Of a stretch of DNA of 64,000 nt, positions 14,580 through 24,448 are shown piece after piece. Numbering within the stretch: position 1 is the first letter of the stretch; each line of letters begins with the position of its first letter. The DNA comes from Flavobacteriaceae bacterium (GTDB taxonomy: Bacteria; Bacteroidota; Bacteroidia; Flavobacteriales; Flavobacteriaceae): positions 1 to 64,000 of the forward strand of contig JAENXC010000019.1 in the NCBI GenBank assembly GCA_016649715.1, given 5' to 3'. Made by a program: the position numbers and the translations under genes. Below the pieces are notes generated by a model, which did not search any database, had not been told where the DNA came from, and saw only the letters and a program-made list of their open reading frames with translations.

Positions 14580-17579
14580 ATGAAAAATTATTACAGACAG
14601 GGCTATGCCCTTGTGCTATCTTTTGCACTCTTTTTCACCTACAACTCCCCACTTTCATCCCAGAACCTCCCACTTAAAAACATCAGTGGAACAATTACCG
14701 ATGCAGAAGGCCCACTAAGTGGCGTCAACGTTTTGGTAAAAAACACCGCCCGTGGGGTCATTAGCGATCTGGAAGGCAGGTATTCCGTTACTGCGTCCTT
14801 AAACGATACGTTGGTGTTTACTTATTTGGGGTATAAGCTGCAGGAGGTGGTAGTAGGCATTAGTAGTATTATAAATATTATTATGCAGGCAGATGCCACT
14901 GCCCTAGACCAAGTGGTTATTAATGCGGGCTACTACAAAGTTTCCGATAAGGAGAAAACGGGCAGTATTTCACGCATAACTGCTACCGAGATAGAAAATC
15001 AAACAGTACTCAATCCGCTCGGTGCAATTCAGGGCCGACTCGCCGGCCTAAATATTGTCCCAATCAGCGGAGTTCCTGGAAGCGGGTTTAATGTGCTCAT
15101 TCGTGGTAAGGGCAGCATCCTCGCAGGCTCACAACCGCTGTATATAATTGACGGCGTTCCCTTTAGCTCCCAAACTCTCAGTTCCCAAGATGTATCGGGA
15201 AGCACCCTGCCAAATGCCGATTTTAGCCCCTTCAGCTTTTTAAACCCATCAGATATCGAAAGCATAGAGGTGCTTAAGGATGCCGATGCAACGGCCATTT
15301 ATGGCTCTCGCGGTGCAAATGGGGTAATATTGATTACCACCAAAAAGGGCAGCAAGGAAAATACCACCTATGCTATTACAGCAAAGAGCGGTCTTGGCCA
15401 GATAGCGAAAAAACAAAAATTGCTAAATACACAACAATACCTTCAAATGAGAGAACAGGCATTTCTAAATGATGGAATAGCCGAATACCCCTCATATGCT
15501 TACGATGTAAACGGTACGTGGAGCCAGGATCGCTATACCGATTGGCAGGAGGAACTCCTCGGAAAAACCGCCTACTATCAGGATTACCAAGCCTCCATCA
15601 GCGGTGGAAATGGCAGGACCTCTTTCCTGATAAGTGGGGGATACAGGAATGAATCTTCGGTCTTTATTGAGGACATTAGCTATAAAAGGGCCAGCGGTCT
15701 AGCCAAATTTAACCATGCTACTGCAGATGATAGAATAAAGCTGTCTTTCTCCATGGCTTATACACACGAGGACAATGACCTTCCAGATGCCGATTTAAGC
15801 TATCAGGCCCTTATCCTTCCTCCAAATGCTCCAAACCTATACAATGAGGATGGCTCGCTCAACTGGGAAGACGGCACCTTCAATAATCCTTTGGGAGCTC
15901 TGGAAGGCGATCTCCGTGCAAAGCGAAACAGTCTCTTGACGAACCTGCTGCTGGATCTCAAATTGATCAAGAATCTAAGTATAAAAACAAATCTAGGGTA
16001 CCAAGATACCAATCTGGAGGAATACCATACGCTACCCTATACCTTATACCCTCCACAGTACGGCTTTAATAGTCTTTTTTCTTCAGTTTATTCGAGTGTG
16101 GGTAATGGCAGTTCATGGATTGTGGAACCCCAATTAACATATAGCTATGCAACTCCTAAAAGTAAGCTGGATGCCCTAGTAGGCTACTCAGCCCAAAATG
16201 ATAGGTCAAGTACCCTCACCCAGTATGCCGAGGGCTTCTCTAACAATGCCCAAATCATGAACGCAGCGGCGGCCAATTTTATAAAGATAACCGATGATTC
16301 CCAAAGGGTGTACAAATATCAGGCTGTTTTCGGCAGGTTTAACTATACCTTTATGGACAGGTATATCATTAACCTCACGGGCAGAAGGGATGGCTCCAGC
16401 CGTTTCGGCCCCAATAACCGTTTCGCAAACTTTGGCGCAGTAGGTGCCGCTTGGATATTCTCGGAAGAGAAACCCATAAAAAGTAACCTTTCGTTCTTAA
16501 GCTACGGAAAACTTAGGGGTAGCTACGGCACCACAGGTAATGACCAAATTGGCGATTACCGTTATCTAAACTCCTATGGCAGTTCGGGCACTTCCTATAA
16601 TGGCACCATTGGCCTCTACCCCACCGCCCTCTATAATCCAGATTTTGGTTGGGAGATTAACAGCAAAGCCGAAATTGCACTCGAGCTTGGTCTTTTTAAC
16701 AATAGGATTAGCACTACCATCAATTATTACCACAACCGCTCCTCAAACCAACTGGTAGAAATTCCGCTACCCGCTACAACAGGTTTTGGAGGCATTCTCG
16801 CTAATCTGAATGCGCTCGTAGCCAACAACGGTTGGGAGTTTGAGTTCACTTCACATAATATAGATTCCGAAAAGTGGAAATGGACCACCTCCTTTGCCCT
16901 GACCATCCCACGAAATGAACTTCTGGAATTTCCAAATCTTGAAAACAGTACCTATGCCAATAGCTACGTTATTGGGGAACCTATTACCATTAGAAAGGTA
17001 CTACACTTTACGGGTGTTGATCCAGAGACTGGGGTCTATACCTTCGAGGATTACAATGGGGATGGCCAAATTAGCACACCAGAGGATAGCCAAAGAATTG
17101 TGGATCTCGCCCCTAAATTTTACGGCGGACTCTCAAATACCGTGAAATTTGAAAATCTGGAACTGCAAATGTTCTTTCAGTTCAACAAGCAGCTGGCAGA
17201 AAACAGCAACATTTTTGGCACTACCCCAGGTGCTCCCGTCAATCAGTCTGTCGATGTGCTTGATGCTTGGACTGCCCCTGGTGACCGCACAAATACACAG
17301 GCATTCACTACCGGATCAAACTATGAACGTACCCTCGCCTCAATTAATTTCCGGCAGAGCGACGCCAGCTTTAGCGATGCATCATATATCAGGCTCAAGA
17401 CCCTCTCCCTTGCCTATAATCTTCGGAACCTAATCACCAACTCCTCAAATACCAAAGTTTTTATACAAGGCCAAAACCTTTACACCCTTACCAACTTTAA
17501 AGGGCAGGACCCAGAGCAGGCGCAAGGCTTTATCCCTGCGCTACGTTGGTTGGGTGCAGGATTCACACTAACATTTTAA
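14580..17579 (+). CDS. SusC/RagA-family TonB-dependent outer-membrane transporter
   Basis: 999 residues, typical size. Signal peptide (about residues 1-28), then a carboxypeptidase-regulatory-like domain (ISGTITDAEGPLSGVNVLVK ... VFTYLGYKLQEVVV), a plug domain (AIQGRLAGLNIVPISGVPG; VLIRGKGSI; PLYIIDGVPFSS; IESIEVLKDADATAIYGSRG) and a beta-barrel ending in ...WLGAGFTLTF with a terminal Phe. It imports large substrates across the outer membrane with its SusD partner, 10 bases downstream. The linked secreted S9 peptidase suggests oligopeptides as substrate. Confidence 0.95.
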   Translation: MKNYYRQGYALVLSFALFFTYNSPLSSQNLPLKNISGTITDAEGPLSGVNVLVKNTARGVISDLEGRYSVTASLNDTLVFTYLGYKLQEVVVGISSIINIIMQADATALDQVVINAGYYKVSDKEKTGSISRITATEIENQTVLNPLGAIQGRLAGLNIVPISGVPGSGFNVLIRGKGSILAGSQPLYIIDGVPFSSQTLSSQDVSGSTLPNADFSPFSFLNPSDIESIEVLKDADATAIYGSRGANGVILITTKKGSKENTTYAITAKSGLGQIAKKQKLLNTQQYLQMREQAFLNDGIAEYPSYAYDVNGTWSQDRYTDWQEELLGKTAYYQDYQASISGGNGRTSFLISGGYRNESSVFIEDISYKRASGLAKFNHATADDRIKLSFSMAYTHEDNDLPDADLSYQALILPPNAPNLYNEDGSLNWEDGTFNNPLGALEGDLRAKRNSLLTNLLLDLKLIKNLSIKTNLGYQDTNLEEYHTLPYTLYPPQYGFNSLFSSVYSSVGNGSSWIVEPQLTYSYATPKSKLDALVGYSAQNDRSSTLTQYAEGFSNNAQIMNAAAANFIKITDDSQRVYKYQAVFGRFNYTFMDRYIINLTGRRDGSSRFGPNNRFANFGAVGAAWIFSEEKPIKSNLSFLSYGKLRGSYGTTGNDQIGDYRYLNSYGSSGTSYNGTIGLYPTALYNPDFGWEINSKAEIALELGLFNNRISTTINYYHNRSSNQLVEIPLPATTGFGGILANLNALVANNGWEFEFTSHNIDSEKWKWTTSFALTIPRNELLEFPNLENSTYANSYVIGEPITIRKVLHFTGVDPETGVYTFEDYNGDGQISTPEDSQRIVDLAPKFYGGLSNTVKFENLELQMFFQFNKQLAENSNIFGTTPGAPVNQSVDVLDAWTAPGDRTNTQAFTTGSNYERTLASINFRQSDASFSDASYIRLKTLSLAYNLRNLITNSSNTKVFIQGQNLYTLTNFKGQDPEQAQGFIPALRWLGAGFTLTF

Positions 17580-17589
17580 ACCTATAGAT

Positions 17590-18999
17590 ATGAATTTAAG
17601 TACTAAAAATCACATACATACATCCTTTAAATGGACGGTAAGGATGGCACTCATACTCGCTCTCGGCGGATTATTATTGGGCTGTGAAAAAGCGTTGGAG
17701 CCCGACTATCCCAATTATCTCCTTTCACAGGACGCTATTTTTGAGGATACGGCTACAATAGACGCAGCCTTGGCCGATATATATTCCGGCTTACGCGATA
17801 ATAGTCCAATAACCGGTGGCCGCACTGGTATCGCTGTTCTTTTGGGTCTTTATGCAGACGAACTAAATTATTACAGCTCGAGCTCAGAAACCGATAATGC
17901 CTTTTATAATCATACGGTTCTCCCCAATAGCAGTGCTGTATTCAATCTTTGGAACACTAGCTACACCCTGATCTTTAAGGTCAATTCCATCATTGAGGGA
18001 TTGCACAGCTCCCCCTTGGGCGAGGATGAAATTGACCCATATCTCGGTGAGGCCCTTTTTCTAAGGGCATATCTTCATTTTTATCTTTCCCAACTTTATG
18101 GCGACATTCCCTATATAGAAACCACCAATTATGTCCAAAATGCCTCAGTTTCCAGAATGCCATTGCAACAAGTATATGGAAAAATGGAGAACGACCTCTC
18201 ACTGGCCAAGAACCTACTGCCAGATATGGACAATAGTGGCAAGCGGCTCCGGGCAGCAAAAGGAACGGCAAGCGCACTTCTGGCACGCCTATATTTATAC
18301 AATGGTCAATGGGAGAAAGCTTGGACGGAAAGTAATGAAGTAATAGCCACAGGAAACTATATATTGGAATCAGATCTAAATAATGTTTTTCTAAAGGAAA
18401 GCCCGTCCACCATATGGCAGTTGAAACCGGAAATGGATGGGTACCCAACTATGGAAGGACAGTCCTTTATCTTCGAATTCGGTCCCCCATCGCTTTATGC
18501 ACTTACCGAGGATTTCATCACGGATTTTGAAACTGGAGATCTCAGAAAGGAGGTGTGGACGCGTGAAATTTCCGATGGCACCGAAAGTTGGTACCATGCG
18601 TACAAATACAAACAGAATATGTTCAGTGGCGCTAGCTCCGAATACTCAATTCAGTTCCGTGTGGCTGAACAATATTTAATTCGGGCAGAGGCATCCCTGC
18701 ATTTGGACAAGCTGCAGGAGGCTCAGTCAGATATAAATGTAATTAGGATGAGGGCAGGGCTTCAACCAACATCCGCCAATTCCCCAGAGGAACTCATGGA
18801 TGAATTGATGCGGCAACGCAGATTCGAGTTTTTTACCGAGGGCGGCCATAGATGGTTCGATATTAAAAGAACTGGCACTGCTGCCGAAGCATTGCAGCCT
18901 ATAAAAACGGGCTGGAAGGAAACCGATGTCCTTTTACCCCTTCCCCAAAATGAACTATTGCTAAACCCCAATCTCAACCCACAAAATCCTGGATACTAA
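17590..18999 (+). CDS. SusD/RagB-family substrate-binding lipoprotein
   Basis: 469 residues. A lipoprotein signal ends in LGGLLLGC with the lipidated Cys about residue 32. The SusD helical frame is clear (FEDTATIDAALADIYSGL; EALFLRAYLHFYLSQLYGDIP; ASALLARLYLYNGQWEKA; YLIRAEASLHLDKLQEA; RRFEFFTEGGHRWFDIKRTG). It caps the SusC barrel at the cell surface and captures substrate. It overlaps the peptidase gene start by one base, so the three genes are one operon. Confidence 0.95.
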   Translation: MNLSTKNHIHTSFKWTVRMALILALGGLLLGCEKALEPDYPNYLLSQDAIFEDTATIDAALADIYSGLRDNSPITGGRTGIAVLLGLYADELNYYSSSSETDNAFYNHTVLPNSSAVFNLWNTSYTLIFKVNSIIEGLHSSPLGEDEIDPYLGEALFLRAYLHFYLSQLYGDIPYIETTNYVQNASVSRMPLQQVYGKMENDLSLAKNLLPDMDNSGKRLRAAKGTASALLARLYLYNGQWEKAWTESNEVIATGNYILESDLNNVFLKESPSTIWQLKPEMDGYPTMEGQSFIFEFGPPSLYALTEDFITDFETGDLRKEVWTREISDGTESWYHAYKYKQNMFSGASSEYSIQFRVAEQYLIRAEASLHLDKLQEAQSDINVIRMRAGLQPTSANSPEELMDELMRQRRFEFFTEGGHRWFDIKRTGTAAEALQPIKTGWKETDVLLPLPQNELLLNPNLNPQNPGY

Positions 19000-21572
19000 T
19001 GAAATTTTATGTTTTAAGCCAAAAGCAACAAGTTTTTGCAATTAGCCCAATTTTTATTTTTGTTTTCTTATTTTTATTGGCCTCCTGTCCCTTAATGGGG
19101 CAGTGGGGGCCAAAAAAGGCTATAGTCCAACCAAAGGATTTTAATAAGTGGCATACCTTAAGAGCACCATTAATTTCAGGTGACGGCAAGTGGATATCAT
19201 ATTGGCTCGATTACAAACAAGGGCAAGATACCTTGTGCTTGATGGACAATAAGGGTACAATAATCCATCAATTGCCTGATTCCCATAGTGGTCAATTTTC
19301 AACTGCCAAACATCCCTCAGTATTTGCATTTAAACACAATACCAAGGGTGTCGGCATTGTTCATCTAAACAGCGGCAAGCTGGAGTGGATAGCTGCACAA
19401 CGTTTTGTGTTTTCGGATGACGGCAACTATCTCGCTTGCTATAGTCCCAATTCTGAAAATGGAGATCTAAAGCTATTTAATATTGATGGAAATAGTACAT
19501 TTTCATTTACCGGAGTTAAGGATGTTCTTTTCAATCCCACAAACGATTATGCAGCCATAATTAAAAAGGACGCACACAAGAGTAGCATTGAAATACTCGA
19601 CCTCAGCAATATGAACAGCGCTGCCATCCTCTCAAACAATACGTCGGACTATCTCTTTCCTACTTGGAACAGGGGCGGTACCGCCTTGGCCTTTATCGAA
19701 AAAACTGATCAAGGAAAGCAAAGGTTGTTTTATTTCGAAAATGGGGAAAACGCCATGCTCAAGGATATTGACGGATTTGATTTAAACGCAGGTCAAAATA
19801 TGGAAATCAGTAAACGCAAGCTTACTTTTTCAGATGATGGGAAAAGACTTTTTTTTAGTATGCACGCTCCTACTAAACATAGCTTAAATAAAAATGCGGA
19901 TTCGGTAAAGGTACAGCTCTGGAAAGGTTCCGATAAAATGCTTTATTCACAACAGCAACTGGATTGGGATTTCAACAATATGGATAGGTTGGCGATCTGG
20001 TGGCCACAAACAAAAAAAATCATTCAAATTGAGACCGAGAACCGTCCACAATCTTTGCTCACAGCCGACCAAAAGTTTGCCATTAGCTATAATCCGCTAA
20101 CCTATGAGCCCCAGTTTAAAGAGTATCCACCCGCAGATTACTACATTACGAATCTAGAGACTGGAGAGGTTCAATTATTTGCAAAAAAATTAAGCACTGT
20201 TTTAGATGCATATAGCATGTCACCAGATGGAAAATATATAGCCTACACTAAGGATGGCCAGTGGTGGACTTACGATGTAGAAAAGCAGCAGCACAAAGAG
20301 ATGCCAGAAAACCTTGGTTTAGGCTCGACCTACGGAAAAATGGGCTGGACCCACTCCAATGAATTTTTAATTTATGATGAGTGGGATATTTTGAAATTAA
20401 ATCCCAACGGTTCCCCACCTGTACGCCTTACTAATGGCAGGCCAAACAAGGTTTCTTATCGCGAATATAAAGGCTTATATCAAGGTTTTTTCCCTATTGG
20501 CAAAAGAGAAAAGTTTTTGGGATTCAACTTGGATAAAAACCTAGTGCTCTCTTCTACAGATTCCCTGTTCAATCACGGCTTTGCGTTGCTAAAACCAAAT
20601 AGTAAAATTGACCATTTTCTTGACCTTACAGGAAGAATCTCAGAATTGCGCAAAGCCAAATTTGTTAACTCCTATATTTTCGTGGTAGAAAAAAATGATT
20701 CCCCTCCTGCTCTTTATCTACTAAAGGGCAACAATTCCAAGATGCTCTTCCAATCCAATTCGCAGCAGGAAAGATTTAAGCTAGGTAAAACAGAAATGAT
20801 TTCATTTAAAAACAAACAGGGAGAAAAATTACACGGTCTTTTGCATTATCCTGATAATTACGAGTCAGGTAAACAATATCCCATGATAGTCCACGTATAT
20901 GAGATAGCTGCACCCCGCTTTCAATACTTTACAAATCCCGATCTATTTAGCGATATTGGATTTAACTATAGAAACTTTACAGCGCAGGGCTACTTTGTAT
21001 TAGAACCTGATTTAAAAATTCAAAAGGGAAATCCGGGAATTTCGGCAACTGATTGTACCATTGCTGCTGTCAACAAAGTCATGGACTTGGGTATGGTCAG
21101 AAAAGATGGAATTGGTTTATTGGGCCATTCCTTTGGAGGTTATGAGGCTGCCTTTATAATTACCCAGACAGGTGTTTTCTCCGCAGCCGTAATTGGGGCC
21201 GGTGTTTTTGATATAGTGTCATCCTATCATAGCATTGCTAAGAATACCGGAATGACCGAATTCGAAAGTTATGAGCACAACCAATGGCAAATGGGGAAAT
21301 CATTCTATGAAGACCGACAAGGATATAAAAATAACTCACCCTTGGAGTTTGCCCAAAACATACAAACCCCTACTTTAATTTGGACAGGAAACCAGGATTA
21401 CCATGTAAATTGGCACCAAAGTGAAGCGATGTATCTGGCGCTACGTCGCCTTGGCCTTGATGTGCAAATGCTTATTTATGAAGAGGAATCGCATTCTTTA
21501 ATGGAACCAAAGAATCAAAAAGACCTTACAACTAGAATTGAAGAATGGTTCAACAATAATTTAAACCATTAA
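18999..21572 (+). CDS. Secreted S9-family (prolyl oligopeptidase type) peptidase
   Basis: 857 residues. An N-terminal hydrophobic signal (about residues 15-35) is followed by a WD/beta-propeller-like region (40-600) and an alpha/beta-hydrolase domain. The nucleophile is in GLLGHSFGGYEA (Ser about 710); the acid is likely in TGNQDYHVNW (Asp about 800) and the His in EESHSLMEP (about 832). It belongs with exported dipeptidyl/prolyl peptidases. Together with SusC/SusD it would trim peptides at the surface or in the periplasm. A terminator follows. Confidence 0.9.
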   Translation: MKFYVLSQKQQVFAISPIFIFVFLFLLASCPLMGQWGPKKAIVQPKDFNKWHTLRAPLISGDGKWISYWLDYKQGQDTLCLMDNKGTIIHQLPDSHSGQFSTAKHPSVFAFKHNTKGVGIVHLNSGKLEWIAAQRFVFSDDGNYLACYSPNSENGDLKLFNIDGNSTFSFTGVKDVLFNPTNDYAAIIKKDAHKSSIEILDLSNMNSAAILSNNTSDYLFPTWNRGGTALAFIEKTDQGKQRLFYFENGENAMLKDIDGFDLNAGQNMEISKRKLTFSDDGKRLFFSMHAPTKHSLNKNADSVKVQLWKGSDKMLYSQQQLDWDFNNMDRLAIWWPQTKKIIQIETENRPQSLLTADQKFAISYNPLTYEPQFKEYPPADYYITNLETGEVQLFAKKLSTVLDAYSMSPDGKYIAYTKDGQWWTYDVEKQQHKEMPENLGLGSTYGKMGWTHSNEFLIYDEWDILKLNPNGSPPVRLTNGRPNKVSYREYKGLYQGFFPIGKREKFLGFNLDKNLVLSSTDSLFNHGFALLKPNSKIDHFLDLTGRISELRKAKFVNSYIFVVEKNDSPPALYLLKGNNSKMLFQSNSQQERFKLGKTEMISFKNKQGEKLHGLLHYPDNYESGKQYPMIVHVYEIAAPRFQYFTNPDLFSDIGFNYRNFTAQGYFVLEPDLKIQKGNPGISATDCTIAAVNKVMDLGMVRKDGIGLLGHSFGGYEAAFIITQTGVFSAAVIGAGVFDIVSSYHSIAKNTGMTEFESYEHNQWQMGKSFYEDRQGYKNNSPLEFAQNIQTPTLIWTGNQDYHVNWHQSEAMYLALRRLGLDVQMLIYEEESHSLMEPKNQKDLTTRIEEWFNNNLNH

Positions 21573-21594
21573 CTTCTAAAGTTTGTTTAAAATA

Positions 21595-21620
21595 AGATGC
21601 CCCTAAAAAGGGGCATCTTT
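21595..21620. terminator. Bidirectional terminator
   Basis: AAGATGCCCCTAAAAAGGGGCATCTT is a perfect 11-base-arm hairpin between two convergent genes, with T-rich flanks usable on both strands. Confidence 0.9.
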
Positions 21621-21628
21621 TCAATTAA

Positions 21629-21895
21629 TCAAGGATGCTGCCAATCCATGTTCAATCGCTGGGAGCACCCAGTGATTCCCCCTAGTGCAAAAACAGTGCG
21701 CCCTAGGTTATCGGTACAGATAGCCGATTTGTTATTGGAGCAGGTTCCGTTCTCCTCACACACCCCGTTTTGGTAAATGTACCCTTGTACAAGAGGAAAA
21801 TCCCCCTGTCCATCGGCTTGTGTGGCAAATGCCGCCGCAACGGCAATCATAAATGCCACAACCGGCATTAAAAATTTGAATTTTAGAGTTTTCAT
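21629..21895 (-). CDS. DUF6520-family small secreted cysteine-rich protein
   Basis: 88 residues. Begins MKTLKFKFLMPVVAFMIAVA, a signal peptide ending near AFATQA (about residue 26), typical of DUF6520 peptides of flavobacteria. The mature part has four Cys (GVCEENGTCSNN, AICTDN, GCSQ), likely two disulfides. The function of the family is unknown. It follows a MauE/DoxX redox membrane protein gene by 84 bases on the same strand, which may serve its disulfides; this is an inference. Confidence 0.85.
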   Translation of the reverse strand: MKTLKFKFLMPVVAFMIAVAAAFATQADGQGDFPLVQGYIYQNGVCEENGTCSNNKSAICTDNLGRTVFALGGITGCSQRLNMDWQHP

Positions 21896-21979
21896 GATTT
21901 TTAAATTTAAATTAATAGTATTGATCTACTCTCTTGTACAGGTTTTCGATCTCATCCCTGTCTTTGCAAAGAATTTCCT

Positions 21980-23467
21980 TTACTTGAAAATGTTCTCATC
22001 CATTTTATAAGCAACAATTTCGTTTCCCTGAAGGGCATATAAAATACCACCGTCTATAATAAACTCCCGGGTCTTTTTCTCCTTATGGTCATATAGATAA
22101 AAACTGAATCTATAACTGTGGTCTAGTAGGTCATACACGTCAATTATATTTGCATCATCAAGCATATTTTCCGGCTCCAGCTTTCCAAGGCGGGGCGAAT
22201 CAACAAACAGAAATTTACCTTCAGTTGCAATGTTCCCATTTACCAATAAAGTCTTACTGCCAAGTTTTCTTTGATTTCTGGATATATTTTTACTTATATC
22301 CAGTTGAACCTCGCTTACCGTATCAATGGTCTTGCCCTTAAATTCCAACTCCAGGTCTTGATCTGTGACTATATACTGGTTTCGATAGTAATAGATAAAA
22401 ATTAACCTGTCCAAGCTTGCATTATAAATTAACCTTCCATCCGTGTCAAATATTCCATCAAATTGTTTCTCCAAAAGGCTTGTACTGAACTTTCCTTCTA
22501 TGGAATCACTGATATCAATCGTGCCTAGAATATTCTCTAAATTTTCACCACTACTGGATTGTAAGGCCAGTTTATGGCTATTGATTGGGAAAGCGTGGTT
22601 GAAATAATAAGTTCCTTTCATTTTGGTAGTAGCCTTCCAATCCATAATAGCGCCCTGGAGAATGATGGGCACGGTACCATCGGTAACATAAAATTTTGGT
22701 GGTCGCACATGAACCTTTACGGCACGATAGGGAAGAACCATTTGGTCCAATTTAATCCTAACGGTTGTGGTATCCCTAAAACTGGTGTCTATAACGGTCA
22801 TTAATAGTGGAACTGTCGTATTTCCCAAATACACCTGCCCGTTTCCCAATCCCGCAAAATAATAAGAACTGTATTTTAAATCGAAACTGTGAATTTTTTC
22901 AATAGGGTGTGGCATATACCTCCGTTGAAACGCATTATTCCGATGCATCTTCTTCTCAGAAAAGGCAAACAACAATGCCACAATACTAACCCCAATAATG
23001 ACATGGGTGGCGAGCAAAAGCAGTTTCCTTTTAGTGTTCCAGTGTTTGGAAAAATAGATTGCCACCCCGGCCAAAACAATAAAAACAACATTAAAGATGA
23101 GGTGTTGCTTCCAACTCAGTTTTTCCAAGACCCCACCACAGGAACAAGGAATAAAGTCGGAGAAATTAAGGATGATATAGATGTATGCCGTAAACATTAC
23201 CATTAGGGTAAAGGCAGCGTAGAGGGCTAGGGTTCTGAATTTAGGAACCATCAACAAAATGGCGATAGTTATTTCTATTCCTGGAACCAGCCATGCGATG
23301 ATACCTGCATAGGCACTGAGTAGGGGCGATTGTGCCAATTGCACGGTAAAGGTTTCAAAGTCTAGGAGTTTGCTGGTAGCGGCGTAGAGAAATAGCAATA
23401 TAAACAGATAGCTGCTTATTGTTATAGTAGTGTTTGCAAGGAATGATTTTTTATCTAGCGGACACAT
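21980..23467 (-). CDS. MauE/DoxX-type membrane protein with exported C-terminal domain
   Basis: 495 residues. Residues 1-145 hold four transmembrane helices of the MauE/DoxX type, with LFLYAATSKLLDFETF in the first loop and a CSCGG motif (FIPCSCGGVLEKLSW) before the fourth helix. A fifth helix (about 155-175) leads to a roughly 300-residue beta-rich domain, probably periplasmic, ending in repeats like ILYALQGNEIVAYKMDE. MauE-type proteins support disulfide formation in secreted partners. The DUF6520 gene follows it. Confidence 0.8.
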   Translation of the reverse strand: MCPLDKKSFLANTTITISSYLFILLFLYAATSKLLDFETFTVQLAQSPLLSAYAGIIAWLVPGIEITIAILLMVPKFRTLALYAAFTLMVMFTAYIYIILNFSDFIPCSCGGVLEKLSWKQHLIFNVVFIVLAGVAIYFSKHWNTKRKLLLLATHVIIGVSIVALLFAFSEKKMHRNNAFQRRYMPHPIEKIHSFDLKYSSYYFAGLGNGQVYLGNTTVPLLMTVIDTSFRDTTTVRIKLDQMVLPYRAVKVHVRPPKFYVTDGTVPIILQGAIMDWKATTKMKGTYYFNHAFPINSHKLALQSSSGENLENILGTIDISDSIEGKFSTSLLEKQFDGIFDTDGRLIYNASLDRLIFIYYYRNQYIVTDQDLELEFKGKTIDTVSEVQLDISKNISRNQRKLGSKTLLVNGNIATEGKFLFVDSPRLGKLEPENMLDDANIIDVYDLLDHSYRFSFYLYDHKEKKTREFIIDGGILYALQGNEIVAYKMDENIFK

Positions 23468-23653
23468 AGTATAGTGTTTGCGTTTTTATCAAGATAAAAT
23501 TAGGAAGCTGAAACGAAACAGGCTGTACGAAACGAACTGATAATTAAAGGATCATCATCGAAAGTTTGGGGGTTATCCTTTAAAAATTAAGACAGCGAAA
23601 CCGACCCTGTTTTTTTGGATTGCTAAAATACTGTGAGGGGGTTTGGGGAAATT

Positions 23654-24448
23654 TTATATAAAGTTTTGCCTTTTAACTTCTTTTATCAAATCGGTATCCG
23701 TTTTTCCAACTAGATTAAAAAGCTCCTTAAGTTTAGTCCTTTTTGTCAGGATAGTTGAATGGGAGAGGTGCACTTTTTCTGGGAGTGCAGTGATGGCGGT
23801 TCCAAGATCAAGCTCGTGCAATATGGCATAATCTGTATTGTCCATCGTTTCAAATGTTTTTAAAAATTTGTGTAATAACAACAATACATTTCGGCTGTAA
23901 TATACTTCCCTCTTAATAACGGCATTTAGGGAAGCAATGATAGTTTCTTGATCGCAGTCTATCAATTCAAGGATGCAATGTGGATTAATTTTTTTAAATA
24001 CTTTCCGGAGGGAATAGACAGTAGTATTTCGCATAGTGACTACAATATGTGTTTCTGGATTGTTCTTTTTTACAGTGGACAGCAAGGATATAGAGGTATT
24101 GTATTTTTCGTGTACTGGAAAGGGAAAATCCAAATTTATCCAGATAAAATAAAAGCTATTGCTGTTTATCAAGTCGTTTAAGGATGGTCTATTGGCGTCA
24201 ATATCGCTTAATTCTATGCCTTCAAAATTTAGAAAGGTATTGTTCACTGCAATATGCTTTAAGCCGTTGTGAAAACCATCTTTTAGTAGGGAGAGGTGTT
24301 CAATAAGAAGATATTTAAATGTCTTAGTCGCCACAGTTTTAAAAATTTGGTACGGTGCAAATTCGTTTTCTTTTTTGTCTTGAGTCGCGGGTTTTCTGGA
24401 ATTATAGGTAGCCTTGTTCTTTTGCTTTGTTGAGGAGTTGCACATCAC
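23654..24448 (-). CDS. Response-regulator-like protein with degenerate receiver
   Basis: 264 residues. The middle resembles a receiver domain in shape (FYFIWINLDFPFPV; PETHIVVTMRNTTVYSL; CILELIDCDQETIIASLNAVI) but lacks the acidic pocket and shows no phosphoacceptor LLD. The C-terminus (DYAILHELDLGTAITALPEKV, STILTKRTKLKELFNLVG) fits a LuxR-like HTH. It overlaps the upstream response regulator by 47 bases if it starts at 24448; a later start is possible. It may be a phosphorylation-independent partner of that regulator. Confidence 0.6.
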   Translation of the reverse strand: MMCNSSTKQKNKATYNSRKPATQDKKENEFAPYQIFKTVATKTFKYLLIEHLSLLKDGFHNGLKHIAVNNTFLNFEGIELSDIDANRPSLNDLINSNSFYFIWINLDFPFPVHEKYNTSISLLSTVKKNNPETHIVVTMRNTTVYSLRKVFKKINPHCILELIDCDQETIIASLNAVIKREVYYSRNVLLLLHKFLKTFETMDNTDYAILHELDLGTAITALPEKVHLSHSTILTKRTKLKELFNLVGKTDTDLIKEVKRQNFI

